DNA from: Strix aluco
Lineage: Eukaryota > Chordata > Aves > Strigiformes > Strigidae
Direction: 5' to 3'
Length of the DNA: 64,000 nucleotides
Assembly: GCF_031877795.1 (NCBI RefSeq)
Contig: NC_133938.1
Coordinates: 16,648,920-16,712,919 of the forward strand
The notes under the pieces: model-generated
Told to the model about the DNA's origin: nothing
The model's input: the letters and a program-made list of their open reading frames with translations, nothing else
Database searches by the model: none
Made by a program: the position numbers and the translations under genes
Shown: one piece after another, positions 10,901-24,300 of the stretch
Layout of the letters: each line of letters starts with the position of its first letter
How positions within the stretch are numbered: position 1 is the first letter of the stretch

Positions 10901-12900
10901 AAACAAACGTATCATAGTTACACTGAAGTGTAACACCGGTCCTTCCCCCACCGCAAATAACCATCCTCCAACTGTTGCTAGCTGCAGAGTTTGAGATAAA
11001 AACTTCTTATATCAAAATACATTTTTACTATTAAGAAAACCCTATACCTTGGGATGGGAAGGAAGATAAGGGGTTAAGATCTGGAAGCAGAAATAGCAGA
11101 TGTGTTTCTGGCTTATCAGATTTATAGATTTATTCTGTAAAAACCCTGAGTATCTACTTCTGTTGGGGCTGTTTCCCTCTATTTTTAGAACCCATCTGAA
11201 TAGCTGCAGCTACATTTCTTGCCTGGTGCATTAATAAACGTGCACATACGTTAAGCATTTGGAAAAGACAGATCTAAAGCTCTGAAGTTTCTGAGGGTGT
11301 AGGTCCCCAGCGGCCTAAGCCAGCCCAAGGTCATGCTGTCACCCCCTCTACTCCACATCCCACGCCATCCCTACCCATCTCTTGCACGCTCCTCTAATAC
11401 GCCACTTTGAGAAGCTGAAAAAGGGGGAGAAGTGATTCAGTGTCAGCTGGATCAGCCACACAGCCCAGGCAGCATCTGGACAGTCCTGTTTAAACAAATG
11501 GCAATGGATTAAAACTCCACGAATGGGTCTAGTCCACTCCTGCACCCACCCAAGTGCATCATATCCTTAACACTTGTCAGCAGAGTTGCACAGACCTATA
11601 GATTCTCTTCTACTTTTCCTGGCGGACTACAAATTACAGTTCTTAGCTGCTGCCCAGCTCAGCACATGGCCATCACTGGGTATAACAATTTGTACGTAAT
11701 TTTGGTACAAGTCCTGTAACTGTTTCTGTAAGAGCATCTGCATTCATTTTCTTTACCTGGGAAGTGGAGGTCCCACCTGAAGGAAGTCCACACACTCCAA
11801 GGACATCTGCTCTCTGAACTCAACTGCAGGCTTTGCCCTCTGCATTTAACCTCTTCTAGCACTAGTAAGAGCCCCTGCAGAACAGGAGCTGCTCCCAGTG
11901 TCAAACTGAGTTACACCAAGCAGACAACAACAAAGGTTAGTATGGTAGAAGAAGTTCCTGGCTGTGCCCACAGGGTTGACAAGAGCTCTACCCTACAAAC
12001 CACACACAGCCTGAGGCTGCTCTTTTTATATAAAAAAAAAGATGTTCATTACTTCTTTGATATAAGCAGGCTGTTTTAATCTCCCAATTTAGTGTTTCTA
12101 GATTAGGGTAATTCCCACACTAATCCTGTTCCTTAAGAATCTGTAACAATCATAAGTAGGCAGCTTGACCAGATTATATAAATAATAATATGAAATATAA
12201 TAATACATATAAGAATATATATATGGGACAACATATAACAAAAAAACCACTTGGGAAATGTCTCTTTAAAAGAGGATTTCTAAAATACAAAACGTGTTCT
12301 ACATGTTGTTATAACTAGATTAACAGCAAATGTTTCATTTGAATAATACTAAAACTTTACTATATTTTTATTAATTAGATTAACATTAATAGTTTATGAA
12401 GTCATTAATTTCCCATTGTAAGGTTAAAATAAAGTTGACAGAGCAGTGCACTGCTGCACTGAGTTACAGAACCCTCCTGTAGCAAAACCTTACACTTATT
12501 CAAAAGGTGCTCACTTACATCTAGATTACAATAAACAATGAAAACTTAGTATTTCGTTTATCAAATAACTTTAAATGCAAACATCTTTCATCTAGTGCCA
12601 ATACATCTACACACCCAGTGCAGAAGCCAGGCTATGTTTAAAGCATCAGCATCCTGCAACAGAAGAAGAAATGCTGCCACAACACCGGTTTGACAACTTC
12701 CTTATAAAATTATTCCTTTTGGATTTAAATTGAGTAGTATTTAGTTGGTTTTTTTTTTTTAAATTATGTAACCAAAATGTGGGGTCAATCTAGAAACTAC
12801 AACAGAACAAAACATCTTCTGAAAAGCTAAATGTCTTTATGGAATTAATTCACATGTGTAGCCAGTGCAAATGGATGGCATCATCTTAGACAGGCTTAAA
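7999..12900. other. Intergenic region between convergent DNAI3 and SYDE2
   Basis: The region is mixed, AT-leaning sequence. Its open frames are short and lack splice context or recognisable protein motifs. No RNA gene, no clear transposon and no CpG island are visible. AT-rich runs increase after 12,150. Confidence 0.55.
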
Positions 12901-12944
12901 TAATCACTAACTAGGCTTAGTCAAATGTTGTTCTTAATTCAAAT

Positions 12945-14857
12945 TTTATTTAGAATTTAAATTTATAGTTTAAAAAGTATGCACATTCTGTAGGTATAAA
13001 AGTTTAAAAAAATACATCGATTTATTGATAAATGCTTCAGGTTAAATTTACATTTTCATACATTATCATTATATTGCAATAATTGTTTTGCATCTTTTAA
13101 CACTTATAAAAAATAAATTAATGAGATTGAATAAACCATTTGAAATCATGCTAAAATAATTCCTTAGAAGAGAGAGGTGAAGTTTGCCATAGCAATTCTT
13201 AATTCCTTGCTAGTGTAAATAAATAACTCTTCAACTAAGCAATATAAGGAAGTACAGGTTAGCAGAAAAGCACTTACCCACAGGGTGAATGGAAAGCCAC
13301 GGTGAGATGCCAACATTGTACCAAAAAGATGAAGAGAATTAACTTCTACCCAGCCAGCTGACAGCAACTCAGTGTTTGACCTCTCAAAACACATAAACCT
13401 CTCGACCCCACCCACTCAATCCCCCCTTCCTCACTTGGGGTGACCTGTGAAAGACAAGGAATGACTCTGTATCTCCTTTTGGTTAGAGGGACTATCAAAA
13501 CATCTGTATGCAATTTGGTAACTGTTTTAAACCAGATCAAAAATGTCTGTCTTGAACACAAAATTTCTAATTACTCACCATAAATTACTAATGATAAGAT
13601 TTGAGAGGATGGCAATAGCTGAATCTAAGAGTCACAGTGAACTGCAATCCCACCCAAACTCCCCAGGAATAATGTCACTCAACCCATTCAACGCCATGTA
13701 ACAACTTAGGTTTCCATGTTTGGGAGATTAATTTAACTAAAAGACTCAAAGATGTAACTGCCTTCCTGCAGAATTTGAGTCTTGCATCTCCAGAGCCACA
13801 GCCCTTCAGAGAGGGCTCAAACACATCTAACTACTAGCAGACAGACAAAGGTACTTCAATGAAAATACATGAAACTCTGGAGAGAGAAGAAGTATTGAAA
13901 CATCAAGAATAAAGTAGCAGTTTACAAGGACCAGAAGTATTTTTTGAGAAGTAAATACCTTCCAGACCTCCTTTATATACGAAAAAACATGGGGGGAGGC
14001 AAAAAAAAGAGAAAAGATAGAAAGATGGGGGGATGGTGAGAAAGAGTTAATAGTCAACACCTCCGAACCGATGCCCCTGCAACACACAAGGTCATTTATA
14101 TTAATCATTCACGCTGCCTTCTCTCTGGCCATGTTTCTGTGCATAAATCAAACGCTGTGTTACCCAAGGGGTAACTTATCCTGGCATCACCGAACACGTC
14201 TTCCTAAAAAAGGGTCCATTCCATAATTCTGAGACCCCCTCTCCTTTCCAAAGGAGACACATGCACATTTATACATAGATATATACAAACAAGGTTAGAA
14301 AAATATTTAATTTTTGCTTGTTTAAATAATTACTGAAAAGTGTTAATACAGGGATACATTAATATTTGTACAATTAAAACTTTATATATAAATATTTTAT
14401 ATATATATATATAAAGCATTTTTCATAGCAGCCATTGCATATATAGTAAAACAAGTCTATCTGAAGTCCATGCTGCAAAACTCAGGCCAAGCAGCGCTAA
14501 TCCTCTTCCGAGAGGAACATCTGTACCAGAGACAGGATTTCAGGAATGAGGAGTTCTACTGCCACTGACAGCAGAGATGTTGCTTAATTTTCTACCAGGT
14601 ATTTCCCAGACCATCTAAGTGCATAGTGTTTTTAGGGAGAAATGCCACTATGTGGAATCACCTCACAGTCTCTAAGCTTGTCTCTAACACCCAAATCAGG
14701 CCAACACCTTCTTCTAATGAAAGAGTGAAAACATAACGGAATGGCTTAAAATTTGTTAACGCAGGACGTTCAGGGGCACTGTCACTCCTCACACGGCTGT
14801 GGGAAGCCCGATGAGGGGCATGGAGGCACAAGGAGGCGGCATCGTGCAGGACAGGAT
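12945..14857 (-). other. SYDE2: Probable SYDE2 3' UTR
   Basis: This is the sequence immediately downstream (minus strand) of the SYDE2 stop codon. It is AT-rich without coding character. Minus-strand AATAAA hexamers at 13,021-13,026 and 12,945-12,950 are candidate poly(A) signals, which would give a 3' UTR of about 1.8-1.9 kb. Another AATAAA at 12,367-12,372 would extend it. The end point is inferred only. Confidence 0.35.
14377..14415. repeat. AT dinucleotide-rich tract in SYDE2 3' UTR
   Basis: This is an interrupted run of TA dinucleotides with two short breaks, within the putative 3' UTR. Confidence 0.7.
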
Positions 14858-15360
14858 TTAGTAACTCATATTTAGTTTGTTTTTGTTGAGCTCCCTTTCC
14901 AGGTTTCCTATCAGAGTATCAATACTTTCTTGCAGGTCTTTGAGGTTTGCTCTGTGATCCACCACGGAGTCTATCGCTTGCATTGTCAAATAGCTCTGAA
15001 ACGTGTGCTCCCTGGGGAGAGGCTGCGGGGGTCTTACCGGGGCATCCGACTCCTCGGCTTTGCTGCTGTCATCCCCGCTCTCCGTATCTTCCGAAGGGAC
15101 GTCATCATAGTCTGCTTCGCTCAGGCAGTCTTTTGGGTTTAAGAAGTAGTTCTCCCCACAACTACTCCAGTCTCCAGCGTAGCGGTTGCTCGATGGGCTG
15201 TCTAGACCTGCTGGCCTTGGTCTAAGTACCCCAGACATCTCAGTACCGCTCAGATTCAGCATCTGAGGTCTCTGCCTCTTGGGTCTCAGGTAATTCAGGG
15301 AGGATGGGTGCTCGGGAAATGCATTCAGATGTGCTGGTTCTTTGGCAGGCGAGTGATGTA
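14858..15360 (-). CDS. SYDE2: SYDE2 last coding exon (C-terminal tail)
   Basis: The acceptor CCTCTTTTCTAG (minus) lies just above 15,360. The first two bases complete a Val codon split with the previous exon. The exon encodes [18 protein letters not shown], an acidic Asp/Glu/Ser stretch ([18 protein letters not shown]) and a terminal helix with a heptad look ending in NMSY and TAA. The open frame continues upstream into the intron, which is not coding. Confidence 0.9.
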
Positions 15361-18300
15361 CTAGAAAAGAGGAGAGGTTAAACCAGTCAGGACTGAATCC
15401 ATGCTGCAACAAGAAAAGTCCATGACAGATGCCCACTGTCCTCCCTCGATGTCACACACTAACAGCATGCATGAATACATGCAAGCTTACAGCCAATACA
15501 TTCCACTACTACGTTTCCTGCCACTGTTTGGTACGAAATAATTAGAAAAACTACTGTAAAAGCTCAGTTTTGAAGATTCATGCCAGATTCAAATTGCAAT
15601 GGAGAAGTCTATCTAAAAGTAGAATCTCCCAGAGCATTGATTAAATTCACTGCGTGAGTTAATCACCATCCAGCTCTGGGTCAAAGAAAAGCAAACAGCT
15701 CAGCTCACACGCTTCGTCCAGGCTAAAGGAGTAACAGAAAGCAGGCACAGCAAAAGAGGTTAAAACACAACAAAAATACCACCGAGAAACACCTAGAGAA
15801 GCTGAAGACGCACTAAGAGTTGAACTCTTCCACTTCTCTTTTGCCCTCATGTTCTGTGCTATTAAAGAAGCTCATTTGCATTAATTTTTCTAAGCAGCCA
15901 CAACCCCATGTCAGACATACACTCAAACAGGTTTGATGGCAATGTTACCTGAGCTCACGATTATACAGCATAAGTTACTAACAGTCTCCTCCACTGTTAC
16001 CGGCTTCCTATGGTAAACAGCACAAATATTTTTACCAACCTGTGCCTATTAAGCATCTGAGCTGCAAAACTACTTTTGGTTTTATACAGACCATTACCTC
16101 TTGTAAAAAGCAGCAGAGACTTTCTACTTCCATTCACTGTTGCAAACACAGCACACACAAACCCCTGCAGTTCACAATCTCACCCACTCCTCGTTACACA
16201 CACAAGCACAAAGGCTCAGTCCTGAGATGAGCCCAGTGCTTCCCTTTCCGGGTCCGCATTACCGGTCTCTCCAGGGGAATTTAGTCTTACTTTACGTTTT
16301 GCACAGTAACATGCAATAACTATCGCTGCTTTCCCCCCCGCCCTCGTGCTATAACAAAAGCCCTTCTGTTTCAATTATGCTCCATTAAGAGGAAGGGCCA
16401 TGGGTTAACAATAACTTGCCAGTATTACAAGGTCTAACTGAACAAGGACTGTTTGTTTTCAGTTGGAAAAATACGGAAATTGAAGTATTGCACAACATGT
16501 TGATTATCAAGCTGTCTCAATCTACAGAAGATTAAATATAAGGGACCAGACCGCGATCCTTCTGTCAGGTCCAACTGTACTGTTTACACTGTCTGGTGTT
16601 CACCTGCTCATGTCTCTGCACTCGTGTTTTACCTCCCTTTTAGCACAATGTCCTGCAGTTCTTGCAAGCAAAGGGATAGCATGTGGCTTGCTCTTCAAGG
16701 TGAAGAAAAACTCTGCTGCTTACCCTACTCCTGCCCTTTTTGCAGCAATGCACACTCCTATGGGCAGAGATACACCTACCTGCGTTTGTTTCCCACAGCA
16801 GCCACGTCATAAGTCACCCCCAAGGTTTCACGATTAGCTCCTGCACAGTATTTGCTGCCCAAACAGCTCTTGGTCTCCCTCTTCCTCCACCCATGTTTCA
16901 CATCTCTCCTGCACGGGCTCACTGACCTGACTGAAAGCTTCTTTTCAATTTTGCTAGTCAGCAGCTTTGGGGTTGCCCAGCTGCAGCTGACAAGGGAGCA
17001 GAAGTGTCCTCAATCACCTCAAGCCCATCATGAAGCTGCAGCACCATAGGTCTCCTTTTGCTCTTATTTTCAGGCAGAGGTTTCCGTGAGGCTGCAGCAA
17101 GCAGAGCCAACAGCTGGCAGCTTCCCAGCAGCACTGACCCACAGCGTGGTCAGCGTGTACTTGTTACAGCCACAGGTTTGGCTGTCACAGGAGGCGACTC
17201 CAGGGCATAGCTGCCATCAGGTCAGTAGAGTATGGAAAAAATTTAAAAAGCACTGCTATTTACATTGCCCACAAGCAGCTCTTCAAGCTGCCCAGCCAGC
17301 AACATCCTTTCAGCACCTGTACCTGAGCTACTGGAAAGCAACTCACCCACTCAGCTGAAAATCAGGGCAGAGTGGCTAGCAACGGCTAATGCAAGCCAAG
17401 TTTTATAAATCAGACTTAGTGGGGAGTGGAGAGGGAGGGTATTAGACAACACAACTGAGGCTATACTTGTTGGGTTTTTTTCCCTCCAGTATGTTAGTTG
17501 TCTACATTGACGTTTTTCCCAAACGTATCTTTCCCATGGCTAAGGGACAAAGGCAGGCACAGGGGCTCAGTGGCCACTGTAGCCCACACATCAGCAACAC
17601 GCCTCGATGCACAGTGGCTCTTGCCAACAAGGTTTGTGGCAGTAGGAAGGAGCCTAGTGATACAACGGTTTCCACCCAGGGAGTAAGAGGAATGAAGGAG
17701 CCCACAATGGCTGAAATCACTGTCTCGCCCAGAATATTCCTTATACTAATCAGTATCGGATATACCACAAGAAACCTGCAAGCACTTGAAAGACCTCAGT
17801 GGGCTATTCACAAACCGGGCAGTTACACTGTGCTGGTCAAGTGAGCTTACAGTCTCTTCTTTTGCATTCCTTCACTTGTCCTGATACTTCATAGTTTTAC
17901 CCAAGAAAGGATTAATGCTTCCCTAAAAATTCTTTCTAATTAAAACAAAACAAAAGAGACCCCCAAAAGAACCCACCTTACAAATTTAAAATAAATCTCT
18001 AGATAAAAACTTAACAAGTACTATTGGCTAAGTAGAGCAGTGACTGTTTAAGATGACCTGTGTAATAACAATACCATGTAAATTCCTATATTTTTCCGGT
18101 AATCATAAAAACCCCTTTAACTGACAGCAAAATCATACATCTTATTAGCTCATAATCAAACTATGTAAGGCTACATATTCATGTTCCTATCCTGCACTTT
18201 GCGGGCTAGTACATATTCATTTATACCTCATGTCTAGGAATAGACAACAAATCCAGACACTTTTTTTTTCTTAAAAATTATTGTATAGAATCTGCCACAT

Positions 18301-21300
18301 ACAGATCTTTGCCAAACCATGCTTCCATGTCAGGAGCCTTTCCTGAACCCTCCAAAATAAAATGCTTCAAGAACCACCTAACTAGGAATTACAATTTCTC
18401 TTTATAATGTTTGCAATGGAGGGAGGTGTCAGGAAAAAAGAAGCGCCTTTTGCCAAACACTCTTTAAATGAGTTGGGGAATATTTTGTATACTGAACACA
18501 GAGCTGACTCAAATGCAGTCACAGCATCTGTAATTCAGTATTGCCAAGTCAGGCCCTTTGTGACCCTCTATGCTTTCCAGGTGACCTCAAGTCTCCTACA
18601 AAAAGCAGACCTCCTCTTCAAGTAAAAAATAAAATAAATTTAAAAACAAACCCAATCAGACATATTATTAATTTAGATTAACTGTAATTCCATTTCATGT
18701 TTCAAATGGTGCAGAAATTCAGCAGCTTCCCAAGAGCAATTATTGTGTTCTAAAAGGGAACAATTAAGAAGCTGTGTAGATGAGGTGAATCTTCTCTTAG
18801 CCTCAAGAACTAAAGGGTTTACACTTCTCAAATCTGAGAAATGGATATTAAATTATTCAGGTTACCAAGCAGATCAGCTCTCCACAGTTAGCCAGACCAC
18901 TGTGAAAAAGGAAGATATAGCACAACAGACCCGCCTTCTGCAGGGTTAGATAGCTTTCAACAACTGCTGGGCCAAAGACTATCTGAAAACAAACTAAACC
19001 CATCAGATCCAAGGTTAAGTTGTTTCACAGTATTACTCTCCAACTCTCCCTGTTTAACTGAAAAGCTGCAATAACCTTTGTCCGCCCCTGACTTTGGGCA
19101 TTGCTTGTGCAAGGGAAGGCTGCGGTTCAGCAGCAGCAAGGCACAGGAATTCACCACAGGCTTAAACCCAGGGCTCCAGATATCATCCTGACTATTTCCA
19201 CTGGCTTACACCTCTCTGAATACCAGCGGGAACGTGAACACTGTGCAATCATTTCCCATTTGAAAGGCAGATCTTAGCAAAAATAGTTACCTTCACATCT
19301 ACTTTGGTAGTTTATTAGGAAAATTAGAATTACACCTCCCTTCTTATTGAGAATTGACCCCAAATTATGCAAAAGCATATGGCCTCCTAAGTCTGGAATT
19401 GGGAGCTAAAAGGTACTTAGGGTGTTTTGGTTTGGGTTGTTTGGTTGGTTTGGGGTTTTTGTTGTGTTTTATTTTAAAAACGTTTTTCCTTATGCGAAGC
19501 TTTGCGATATCAATCAGAAGTTGCACAGCTCTTACTGTAAGGATATTCCCAACTCGGGCAAATTACAAGAGCAGAAATAAAGTAATCCTTCAGGTATCTC
19601 GGAGACCAAATAACTAATGAATTCCATGCACAGATAAACCCGAATAGTCAAAGCAGGAGAACAGAAGGAAAAAACAAAACAAACAAATAAAACCAAACAC
19701 CACCCCCCCACACCCCACCCCCCCCAAAAAAAGAGATCCCCAAACACCCTAATTCAGATGTGGAAACCTTACTGTCACTGGGTTTATTTTTTCATGTGTT
19801 TTTACTCTCATAAAGCACTCTTCACCATTTCTTACGTTATACTCAAAGTCTGCCATCTGGTAAGAAAGCAATTAAAAACAACAAACTTTCCATTAAACAA
19901 AGTGACCGAATACAAAGAGTAGATTATAAAATTGTCATGATTTCTTTAGATTAATAGGTGATGCCATAGTACCTCCTGTTTTAAGAATTCTGATGCTGCT
20001 CAGTCATCCTGTGAATTAACGTACACTGTCGCACAGTAAAAACATACAGCAAGGTTTGATATTTTCCGTTGATTAGATTCATGAAACAGTACCTGGCCAC
20101 AGCTGGAGTAAATAATGAAGAACCTCTATGTGTTTTTTGAAGTCCAGGGCACTAGCAAGCTCTTCTGAGTCTGTGAAGACTCTGTTGTTATGGTTGGTGG
20201 TTTCCTGCCTCTGGCTCAGTAACACAGGCCCAAAACATACAGCTAAATTCTGGCACGTCATCTTATTTACTTCATGGTATGAAGCCACCAGTTTCAGGTG
20301 ATCCAACAGCATCTTCAGGGTAGCCTAAAAGAACAAAATACTTCTCAGGAAATAAAACACTACACGAAGATAGTGTTGACATCCTAACATCACCGCTCTA
20401 GAAGGCTAAGACCAAGGCTGATAGCTATGTTTTTTTTACCAACACCCACCAATGGAACATCTAAGTGCTGAATCAGAAAGGCTGTATTAGACTATCACAG
20501 AGCAGACCAGTTAAAATAGACTTTCTGGTAAAATTCAGTTTGTTTTTTACCTGATCTCAGTTCTACATGGATGAGTTTTCTCACAGTGGAAAGGGGACAT
20601 GAGAGAGGTGAGAGAAGCTGCAGAAGCAGTAGAGATGATCCAGGTACATTAGCAAATAAAGCAGCCCTCAAGGTAACTTCCAGGTACTGTGCAGGCCACT
20701 CGCTCACTCTCTCCCATGGGCTAACTGTGATTTTCTACAGAGGCGAATTCAGCAGGTAATGACACACAGCACTATTACACTACACAGTACGGGAAGCACA
20801 GGCATTCTGCTTTCCTAAGCATGTGCAATAAAGCATTTGCCTATGTAATTACAACACACAGATCAGAGAGTTTCAGAGAAATGGAGCAGGACACCACATG
20901 GGAATAATCTTCGATTAGAAGTAGTGATCACAGCTTTTCATTCAGTTTCACAGAGACAATATAAAATGCAAACTAGAATAAATCCAGCAATGCAGACTCT
21001 CCGATTAACCACAGCATGGAAATATTTTCAGAGACATGGAGCATCAAAAATCCAAGTAGACCATTAAGTCAGGAAACAGGTGTGCACATTTTGACATATT
21101 TTATATGCAGCATGAAAACGTTCCTTTATTTTCTGAAGCATGCAATTTACTTGAACCTGCTAACATCACTCACCTTCTCAACGTCTGGCAGGCAATCCAG
21201 AAGAGCTGCTGTGTGCTCAGAGTCACTCGGGTCATTCTCACAACCACTTGCTGTCATTTTCAAGGGACTTTTCACCATGGCATCCAACACTGCTTCGTAG

Positions 21301-24300
21301 AGCTGCTTGGTTATCAGGGGGGAGGGTAGCTCTCGCAGGTAATCCTTCAGGACACCTTCACAAGAGACGCAAGAACAGTTGTCTTTAACAAGCTGCAGAA
21401 TCACTTTCCAGTGATTTTGGGGAGCACTAAAGCACATCAGCTTCACCTGTCCCATGAGAAAATCCTCCGTGTCAGTGACAAATCTTGCAGTTGGGAGCGA
21501 GGGATGGGAAGACGGCAGCAAAAGGGCACAGTGAACCGTGGGTACGTGAGGGCTCCCCAGAGGGCCAGCTAAGAGGCAGCAGGTATCTCTGCAACGTCCC
21601 CACGAGGCCGGGGGCACCAGCACCCCTGTCCCTGCAGTTCTGGCAGCATCTCCAAGCCCACACAAGGCAGCTCATCGCAAACTAAGGAATGAAACCAGGG
21701 TAGGAAGATGCACTGCCTCCAGAGAAGAGAGGTGCGTGCGGGGGCTGCTGCGTGTGCAGGAGTGGGTACACCGGGCTCAGGGCGAACATCCCTCCAGGTC
21801 CCCCTCCTGATCAGGGCGAGGGAGAGGCAAGGCTCTTAGCAGTCCACCTCCTGCCCAAGGAAGGGAGCTCCTACAAACACCAAAGTCTTCAGCTTAATGA
21901 CACCTCCTCCTTTATATTCGACCAGCAGTTAATTTTCCTTTTCAGTTTATTTTCAGCTATAAAATTATGAGCAAACATTCCAGTGGCACATTTGGTGAAG
22001 TACACAGCTTCTTCTCACCTACCAAAGCACAAACCACACAGATGTCCTCAAGTGGAAAACGTCAACTCCCCCCTGCCTCTGGGTACTCTGTATCCCCAGC
22101 ACACCGCTCGCTTCTGCTGTGACTAATATAATTCACATCCACAGGAGACATTGGCTAAAATACCCGCGCACTGAGCTCTCCCAGTTGCAGAGACATACTG
22201 CCCTGTTTCAGAAGCTGGGAATGCTAGAGGAGAGGCTGTTCCTAGAGAATGCAACAACCAGGCAAGTGCCTCACTAACCCCTGTTCCTTCAACAGATGCA
22301 AACAAAAGAATTGAGCATTTGCATTCTTGTAAACTGGCTTTAGAGGCTGGCTGATACTTCAGTTTCAGTGGTGTTTCAGTGACTGTAAGAATTATAATTT
22401 AAAAAAACCAAAACATTAAGACATCTAACAGCAGCCCCTGGAAAGAGGATGCTATCCAGGACCAACATATCCAGTACAACTGATACAGAAAACTTGGAAG
22501 GAAACAAGCCTGCCTCCCAGCAGCTTTTATCTTCCTTAAAAAACGCATTCTGTGCCACAAAGATCTACCCATTTTAGCTAGACAGCAATTGAATTTAAAT
22601 ACTTAAAGAAGAAATGGTGGGTTAAAAAACTCTTTTTGAAAGCAGGTACTGTAATTAACAAAGCAGCCTGTGCTCTAAAAAGGCAAAGTTGGAAAGGTAG
22701 AAGATTTTTCAGTATGCACTCCTCACAGCCTTGTAAAATCCCAAATCACAGCAAATACCATCACACTATGCTATTTAACAAAACAACAGTTTTTATAAAC
22801 TCAGTCTTTATAACCTAGCTGTAAACTGAACTGTATAACAGTAGGCTTTGTTATGAGGTCGTTTCTAAAAAAAATACAGGGAATGAAAGTTAACATTTTC
22901 CCCTTCATAGCCATGTTCACATTCAGAAGGCAAGTAAAAGTTCTACCTGTATAAATATTTGTATTTGAAAAAGAATACTGCACCTAGCAGTAATGCAGCT
23001 ACTGAAGCCATACTGCACAAGCAGCGCTAACTGAAGTGGCATCACCCCCTGGAGCTGCCATCTCTCTCCGCAGCATAAGGCGTAGGGCAGCCAGGCAAAA
23101 CTCCGGTCTCTGCAGACCACCACACCACGTCTGACAGCTCACTCTGTGCTTAAAATGGAAACATCTCACCAGGAATATAAAATATGCAAACAACCATCCA
23201 CATATTTTCCAGAAAATATATTCCTTCTGGTGGTTTTTGTTTGTTTTAAAAAGAATATGCCACTTTTGTTACTGCTCCACTTAAGTGGCTAGTTTTTGTT
23301 TAAAAACTTACTCATATCCCTCCCTCCCTATCAAATTTTATTTCGTCCCTGGATTTTAAAGGCCTGTGTTTCATGCATGAATTAGCTGACTAAAATATTT
23401 ATGAGACAAATGTGGCAGAGGCTGGTTCTGTACAACATGGGTTGGGGTATTTTCCTTTTTCCATAAGCAAAACACTAGCAAGAGATGCTGACTTTTATCA
23501 GGATCTTTGTTTCAGCTGTGCTTTTTTGGGAGGGGGAGGCTGAAATCAGAATCAGTTTACAGTAGAAAATGGTATGTCATAATCAAATCAGCTTATACTG
23601 TTGAAACACTCACAACTATCTATTAACAATCATTTAGTAGGAATTCCTGTAAGAGCATCCACAGTCATAGGACTACCACCTGCCAAAGGACTTTCTCCTG
23701 TTTAGCCCTGAATAACAGGATAGTTTGGGAGCCATGAATGCCCCTTGACCTTTCTAAATCCTTTTGCTATTCAGTCAGCTAAATTAGCCCTGTAAGAGGC
23801 TGCTGTTATTTTTTTTTCCACGAATCTATGCTTCCCGCTGCTGCTAGCCCACTAGCACATTCCCCTTGACACAACCACACACAACAAATTTAGACAGTGA
23901 GCAGAAATTGCCATCCACTTCATTAATTCCTCATTTTTCTGATGCACTGAACTGTTAACAGTATTGCATGCTTTATGCAGAGATATGAATTCACGTGGAT
24001 GTGAACAGAGACGATGCAACAACATGACTACTGGTCAGTTCTGAAAACTGGCTGCACACTTCAGTCTGAGCCATGAGCACACTTGTGTGTAAGCCTGTGC
24101 CAATCCCAGGAGCATTTCTCAGTCAATATTTAATCATTAAACATTCATTCTTTAGTCTTTGGAGAGCTGTCAAAGAAAACCCACCTTTTTAATCTTTTTG
24201 AAAAGGAGTGCTACTCAAATTCAAAAAGGACACAACACAGCACCTCTCTTCAAATCAGCCAAGATTTATGCTGAGGATTCATATTTTACGGAACACATGT

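Noticed and set aside
21356..21665. Open frame extending the RhoGAP exon upstream ([12 protein letters not shown]...)
   Set aside because: The preceding exon ends in phase 1 with VIT-G, which joins exactly to VLKDYLREL at 21,355. The extra sequence is not RhoGAP-like and lies upstream of a usable acceptor.
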